The position numbers and the translations under genes were made by a program. DNA of 10,448 nucleotides from Dehalococcoidia bacterium (GTDB lineage: Bacteria > Chloroflexota > Dehalococcoidia > GIF9 > UBA5629). The DNA lies in contig DTZC01000005.1 of assembly GCA_012961565.1 (NCBI GenBank), positions 1 to 10,448 of the forward strand, given 5' to 3'. The notes beneath the pieces are model-generated. The model was not told where the DNA came from. It searched no databases and was given only the letters and a program-made list of their open reading frames with translations. This document shows positions 7,067 through 10,448 of the stretch, piece by piece (position 1 is the first letter of the stretch; every line of letters begins with the position of its first letter).

Positions 7067-7987
7067 CTACCAGTTTACCTTGTCCAAGCCCTTAAGACCG
7101 AGCATCTGCCTCGCCTCATCAGGAGTCGCTGGTTCCAGCCCCAGCTCCCGCGCTATGCGTACTATCTTCTCAACTTGCTCAGCATTGCTCCGGGCTAAAA
7201 CACCCCTACCAGCATAGAGGCTATCTTCCATACCAACTCTGACATTCCCCCCCATGACCAGCGACATGGTACACATGGGTAACTGATGACGTCCTGCGGC
7301 ACATACAGACCAGACGAAGTCACCAACCACATGACGCGCGCTGTCATGCAAGAACAGCAGATTGTTCGGTGATGCTGGCATACTCCCTAGAATACCCATA
7401 ACGAACTGAAGATACACCGGTTTCTTGAGATACCCTTTTTGCAACATGAAAACTACGTTGTTTATCATTCCAGCATCATATATCTCCAGCTCTGGCTTGG
7501 TCTCGCTTTCGGCAAAAGCCTGGCTGAATTCACGTAACGTCTTGAAAGTATTGGCAAAAATGAAATCCTCGGTACTCTCTAGATATGGCTTCTCCCAGGG
7601 GTATTTGAACTCTTTGATGGCTTCCGCTATAGGAAACAGCCCAAAGTTAATCGAACCAAAGTTAAACGACGCCAGCTCTGGCTTGAGGGTCGTTACCACC
7701 TTCACCCTCTCAGCAGTGGTCATACCCACACCGCCACCAGTGGTCAAGCAAAGGACTATGCTGCACCGGCTCTTCACCTTGGTGACCACTTCTCGAAACA
7801 GTTCCATCTCAGAGCTCGGACGGCCTGTCTCCGGATCACGGACATGAATGTGGGCTACTGCTCCTCCTGCTTCACACACCCGCACCGCTTCATCAGCAAT
7901 CTGCTGAGGGGTTATCGGCAAGTATGGAGACATGCTGGGTACATGAATACTTCCAGTAATCGCCGCAGTCACTATAACCTTATCCAT
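7067..7987 (-). CDS. BKACE family protein (DUF849), long form
   Basis: A 306-residue member of the beta-keto acid cleavage family (beta-keto acid + acetyl-CoA gives acetoacetate + acyl-CoA). Zinc histidines are His46 and His48 in AHIHVRDPETGRPS; RVGMED gives Arg250, Glu254 (third ligand) and Asp255. The active-site serine of Kce is a threonine here (LTTGGG), and the Kce Glu14 position is Ile14. An insertion containing WEKPYLESTEDFIFANTF, absent from the 2220-3083 paralogue, marks the longer DUF849 subgroup, so the two copies probably differ in substrate. GGGGGAGGG just before the ATG (minus strand) sets the start. It converges on dehydrogenase 3 with 14 nt between the stop codons, and lies 267 nt downstream of livF with a repeat between, so it may have its own promoter. 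Family well supported; substrate unknown. Confidence 0.92.
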   Translation of the reverse strand: MDKVIVTAAITGSIHVPSMSPYLPITPQQIADEAVRVCEAGGAVAHIHVRDPETGRPSSEMELFREVVTKVKSRCSIVLCLTTGGGVGMTTAERVKVVTTLKPELASFNFGSINFGLFPIAEAIKEFKYPWEKPYLESTEDFIFANTFKTLREFSQAFAESETKPELEIYDAGMINNVVFMLQKGYLKKPVYLQFVMGILGSMPASPNNLLFLHDSARHVVGDFVWSVCAAGRHQLPMCTMSLVMGGNVRVGMEDSLYAGRGVLARSNAEQVEKIVRIARELGLEPATPDEARQMLGLKGLDKVNW

Positions 7988-8039
7988 AATCGCCCTCCCC
8001 CTTGGTTTTTGTCTTTTGCTTTAACCATACTTACAAAGA

Positions 8040-8227
8040 AGAGCTTTTAGCAACAACCCACTCCTCCCACTCCTCAGATATTATGTTAATTAGCTGATGT
8101 AGCCTCAACCCTTGAGTTACCTTTTACCTGTAGCCCTGACTCTTCAGGCTCGAGTTCCCCGGTCAAAACCTCGGGACTACAAACAAAACACTAGCACATT
8201 ACAGCCTTACAGCTACATTGGTGAACA
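8040..8227. repeat. Hairpin-rich intergenic repeat, copy A
   Basis: Most of the 267-nt gap between livF and the second BKACE gene is a diverged copy of the sequence found at 9143-9294. Blocks shared in the same order and orientation: 8040-8060 with 9143-9163 (18 of 21 identical, AGAGCxTTTxGCAACxACCCA); an AT-rich block ending TTAGCT; a palindromic unit 8130-8180 with GTAG...CTAC ends; and CCTTACAGCTACATT (8205-8219), identical in both. Copy A also holds an extra small hairpin CTCAA-CCC-TTGAG (8104-8116). No protein is encoded. It may supply the promoter of the BKACE gene, terminate livF, or be a small dispersed element. Confidence 0.72.
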
Positions 8228-8254
8228 GTCTCCTTAGGAAAGTTCCCCATTGAC

Positions 8255-9049
8255 TCACGCTAGCCACCGCTTTCGCCGCTTGTAATGCTTCACCTCCTTG
8301 TAACTCCTTCTCTGCCCCAGCTTACTCAAACCCAGATAGAACTCCTTTATGTCCTCGTTGTCCCTCAGCTTCTCTGCCGGTCCATCCATGACCACCCGAC
8401 CATTTTCCATAACATACCCATAGTCAGCTAACTCCAGCGCCGCCTTGGCGTTCTGCTCCACCAACAGGATGGAGGTCTTCTCCTCGGTATTGATCCTCTT
8501 TATGATATCAAAAATTTCCCTTACCAGTATCGGGCTAAGCCCCAAAGATGGCTCATCCAGGAGCATCAGCTTCGGGCGAGACATTAATGCTCGCCCCAAA
8601 ACCACCATCTGCCTTTCCCCACCTGACAGGTAACCGGTTGTAGCATGGCGGAACTCCTTGAGCCTGGGAAAGTAGCTGTACACCATGTCCAGGTCACGAC
8701 GGACTCCAGCAACATCACTCCGGGTATAGGCGCCTACCTTCAGGTCTTCCTCAACAGTCAGGTGCTCAAACATAGGTCGGCCCTCGAATACCTGGACAAT
8801 TCCCAATCTGACGATGTCTTCAGGGTTTGTCCTGTCTATTCGCTGACCATCCCACTCAATGCTGCCATCAGTAACCTCGCCCTCCTCGGTGTACAGTATA
8901 CCCGATATTGCTTTAAGTGTGGTTGACTTACCAGCACCGTTAGCCCCCAGCAACGCTACGATATTTCCCTCCGGGACTTCCAAGGATACTCCCTTCAGTA
9001 CCAGGATGACATTGAGATAAATAACTTCAATATTGTTAAGTCTTAGCAT
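8255..9049 (-). CDS. livF: Branched-chain amino acid-type ABC transporter ATP-binding protein LivF
   Basis: A 264-residue ABC ATPase of the LivF type, the cytoplasmic motor of high-affinity uptake of branched-chain amino acids or related carboxylates. Walker A GANGAGKST (35-43), signature LSGGE (141-145) and Walker B LMLLDEP (161-167, catalytic Glu166) are intact. The switch histidine is Asn200 in LVEQN, as usual in LivF. QVFEGRPMFEHLTVEEDL (85-102) follows the LivF-type Q-loop pattern. The C-terminus carries a basic tail, KHYKRRKRWLA, about 20 residues beyond E. coli LivF. GGAGGGGG before the ATG supports the start. No livG, livH, livM or binding protein lies in the window, and the gene is bounded by 267-nt and 402-nt gaps with repeats, so it is isolated or at the edge of a scattered transporter set. 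It may import the substrate of the neighbouring CoA pathway; that link is inference. Confidence 0.95.
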   Translation of the reverse strand: MLRLNNIEVIYLNVILVLKGVSLEVPEGNIVALLGANGAGKSTTLKAISGILYTEEGEVTDGSIEWDGQRIDRTNPEDIVRLGIVQVFEGRPMFEHLTVEEDLKVGAYTRSDVAGVRRDLDMVYSYFPRLKEFRHATTGYLSGGERQMVVLGRALMSRPKLMLLDEPSLGLSPILVREIFDIIKRINTEEKTSILLVEQNAKAALELADYGYVMENGRVVMDGPAEKLRDNEDIKEFYLGLSKLGQRRSYKEVKHYKRRKRWLA

Positions 9050-9142
9050 AATACGCCCCCTCCGTTCTTCAGTTGAGCAGTAACCCGGTCTTTGCCACCC
9101 TCCAGCAACTACTGTAGTATCTGACCTCCGACGATCCTATTC

Positions 9143-9294
9143 AGAGCGTTTGGCAACGACCCATCCCCATTATATTTTAGCTCACCAATATAGCCCCAAC
9201 CCTTCAGAGTTGGGTTCACCCGGGTTAAAACCCCGGGGCTACACTTCTGATTTTTAGTCCGTGGGCTAAACCCTTACAGCTACATTAGCAAACA
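9143..9294. repeat. Hairpin-rich intergenic repeat, copy B
   Basis: Diverged direct copy of 8040-8227, upstream of livF. Its core, 9190-9242, has perfect 7-bp inverted ends (TAGCCCC at 9191-9197, GGGGCTA at 9235-9241) enclosing two smaller hairpins, one around CTTCAG and one CCCGGGTT/AACCCCGGG with a one-base bulge. A further hairpin TTAGTCC-GT-GGGCTAA spans 9254-9269, followed by the shared CCTTACAGCTACATT (9272-9286). The 402-nt gap 9050-9451 otherwise holds a terminator at 9374-9408 and, in 9050-9142, only the livF ribosome site and a short palindrome. Confidence 0.75.
9169..9174 (-). promoter_or_regulatory. livF: Candidate -10 box (TATAAT) upstream of livF
   Basis: Reading the minus strand, a consensus TATAAT lies about 120 nt before the livF start, inside repeat copy B. 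The equivalent place in copy A (8080-8085) reads CATAAT, about 95 nt before the second BKACE gene. No convincing -35 is seen; the best match, TTGGGG, would need a 19-nt spacer. Suggestive only. Confidence 0.28.
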
Positions 9295-9373
9295 TCCACT
9301 CCCCGTTTTCCATCTTCCACCACAGAATGCACTGTGACAAAATAGCTATTGCTAACTCATTACCAAGAGGTCA

Positions 9374-9408
9374 AAGGAGAAGCTCGCCCCACAGGAGAGC
9401 TTCTCCTT
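9374..9408 (-). terminator. Stem-loop terminator after the exported-protein gene
   Basis: A perfect 12-bp inverted repeat (AAGGAGAAGCTC at 9374-9385, GAGCTTCTCCTT at 9397-9408) with an 11-nt loop lies 43 nt past the stop codon of the minus-strand gene. On that strand the stem is followed only by TTTGACCTCTT, so the T tract is short; it should still end or stabilise that transcript before livF. Confidence 0.65.
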
Positions 9409-9451
9409 ATCACCGTCCTTTAACCCTTCGTTCCTCCAGACACACCACCGC

Positions 9452-10448
9452 TTACTTGAACTGCAGGGTGTGGGCTATTTCAGAGAACTTGGCTTCATCA
9501 TAAGGCGCGAGCAAGGCTACAGTTGCCACCATAACCATGACCCACTTATCATCCTTTTTGACGCCGACAGCATACCCCTCCCCAGCAAAGCCTTGCAATG
9601 TCGCCTTGAAAACAACCTTAGAAGCTGGACTACCATCTGCAAGGGTCACTTCACCAGTGGAGACGACCTTAAAACCCGAAGCACCGGCAGCTTCCAGCGA
9701 AGCCTTTAGAGCCTCAGTCAAATCAGCACCTGCCTCAGCATCAACAAACAAAACAGGCACCCGAGCTGGTGCTGCAGCATAGAACAACAGAGTCTCAGAG
9801 GACTGCTCTGCCCACTCCTTGGGATACTTGACGGAGAAGCCATATTCCTCATTGGTATACTCCGCAGCTTCGAATGACAGCTTGCCCGGGGCGGCTGGTG
9901 GCTTCTCCGCTGGTTTTTCCGCCGGCTTCTCCGTTGGTAGCAGCTCCAGCTCCCAGGCGGTAGTAGCCACAGTTCGTGGGTCAGTGCCCACCGCCTTTAT
10001 GGTATAGACACCGTTGGGCAGGGGATTGATTTTCGTTAGGTCTGGCTTGATAATGGGCAGCCATTCACCCCGCAGCAACCAGTTAACCTTTCCGATGCTG
10101 CCCATGGAGGCCTCGAAATTGCCCTCAGCATCTGCAGTAGCCAGAGCAATGCCCACAGCATCCTCGCCCCGTTCGCGGTCAAGACCTTTCATCTCAACAT
10201 CTGGCGGCACAACCAGTTCCACGGTGATTATCTCATCTGCCTGCCAGCCAGAGCCGCTGAACTTTATGGGTACAGCCAGAACAGCCAGCGCCGGCGGTAG
10301 TGTCGGCACCGCTGCTTCAGGAAGACCCACAGCTTTAGCAAATGCCGGCAGAATCTTTTTCAGCATAGCCTGGTCAATCTTCGCCGGCTCCACAGATATC
10401 GTGCCCGCTGGAGGTGCTGGTGGCGGTGGTGGCGGCGGAGGCGGCGCC
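9452..10448 (-). CDS. Probable exported protein with proline linker, Ig-like and PsbP-like regions, 5' end missing
   Basis: The frame is open to the right edge: upstream of the GTG at 10391-10393 it continues as a run of nine prolines (10418-10444) and APPAGTIS, so that GTG is internal and the true start lies outside the window. After the proline hinge come a helix-forming stretch, an Ig/IPT-like part (GSGWQADEIITVELVVPP through LPNGVYTIKAVG, about nt 10270-9990), a charged repeat linker EKPAEKPAEKP (about nt 9900-9935), and a C-terminal region starting YTNEEYGFSVKYPKEW that resembles PsbP-like/DUF1795 domains (about nt 9870-9455). Proline hinges and this domain order are typical of lipoproteins or cell-surface proteins; a signal peptide would be upstream and cannot be checked. 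No catalytic motif is seen. A stem-loop follows the stop codon. Surface location is inferred; function unknown. Confidence 0.8.
   Translation of the reverse strand, partial: APPPPPPPPPAPPAGTISVEPAKIDQAMLKKILPAFAKAVGLPEAAVPTLPPALAVLAVPIKFSGSGWQADEIITVELVVPPDVEMKGLDRERGEDAVGIALATADAEGNFEASMGSIGKVNWLLRGEWLPIIKPDLTKINPLPNGVYTIKAVGTDPRTVATTAWELELLPTEKPAEKPAEKPPAAPGKLSFEAAEYTNEEYGFSVKYPKEWAEQSSETLLFYAAAPARVPVLFVDAEAGADLTEALKASLEAAGASGFKVVSTGEVTLADGSPASKVVFKATLQGFAGEGYAVGVKKDDKWVMVMVATVALLAPYDEAKFSEIAHTLQFK

Noticed and set aside
8040..8227. CRISPR array or tRNA in the hairpin-rich gap
   Set aside because: No regularly spaced identical repeats and no anticodon/T-arm pattern; the hairpins do not fit a tRNA fold.
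9109..9119. ACTACTGTAGT palindrome as a regulator operator
   Set aside because: Only 5 bp per arm, single copy and no regulator gene nearby; too short to support a call.
8040..9294. livF as cargo of a transposon bounded by the two repeats
   Set aside because: The repeats are direct and strongly diverged, there is no transposase or target duplication visible, and livF looks native in composition.
10391..10393. GTG (minus strand) as start of the exported protein
   Set aside because: The frame runs on upstream through a nine-proline stretch to the right edge, and no ribosome site precedes this codon.
10409..10448. G/C-rich simple repeat at the right edge as a non-coding repeat
   Set aside because: In the minus-strand frame it encodes a proline hinge continuous with the exported protein, so it is coding.

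Overview
This window looks like part of a bacterial chromosome carrying a CoA-thioester catabolic cluster. Base composition is moderate, Shine-Dalgarno sites are strong, and genes are packed into one long plus-strand run. I see no rRNA, tRNA, CRISPR array, transposase or phage gene. The gene mix (several acyl-CoA dehydrogenases, paralogous BKACE/DUF849 proteins, a LivF with a basic tail, a proline-linker surface protein, hairpin-rich intergenic repeats) reminds me of anaerobic Chloroflexota such as Dehalococcoidia. That placement is a weak inference without a database search.

Layout. Plus strand, positions 2-7052, probably one operon: a 5'-truncated biotin-dependent acyl-CoA carboxyltransferase; a crotonase-fold enzyme; a BKACE (beta-keto acid cleavage enzyme); a free-standing 71-residue biotinyl carrier; then, after a 117-nt gap, three acyl-CoA dehydrogenases in a row. 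Minus strand, 10448-7067: a 5'-truncated exported protein with a proline linker and a PsbP-like end, a perfect 12-bp stem-loop after its stop, a livF ATPase gene, and a second BKACE that converges on the third dehydrogenase with only 14 nt between stop codons. Two diverged copies of a hairpin-rich repeat lie on either side of livF.

How the genes may work together. The first two dehydrogenases keep a glutamate where isovaleryl-CoA dehydrogenase has its catalytic base. The third lacks a base at both known positions, so the set may form a heteromeric enzyme of the PimC/PimD or FadE26/FadE27 type. Dehydrogenase, biotin carboxylase system and a crotonase are also the parts of leucine/isovalerate (Liu) and geranyl-CoA (Atu) catabolism. 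Here a BKACE, which releases acetoacetate, stands where HMG-CoA lyase would be expected. The biotin carboxylase subunit is not in the window and may lie upstream. The substrate cannot be read from the sequence. LivF would energise uptake of a branched-chain amino acid or similar small carboxylate, but its partner genes are also outside the window.

Most interesting items: the base-less third dehydrogenase, the BKACE within a carboxylase cluster, the crotonase lacking one catalytic glutamate, the paired repeats around livF, and a possible 33-codon gene in the only sizeable gap of the plus-strand operon.
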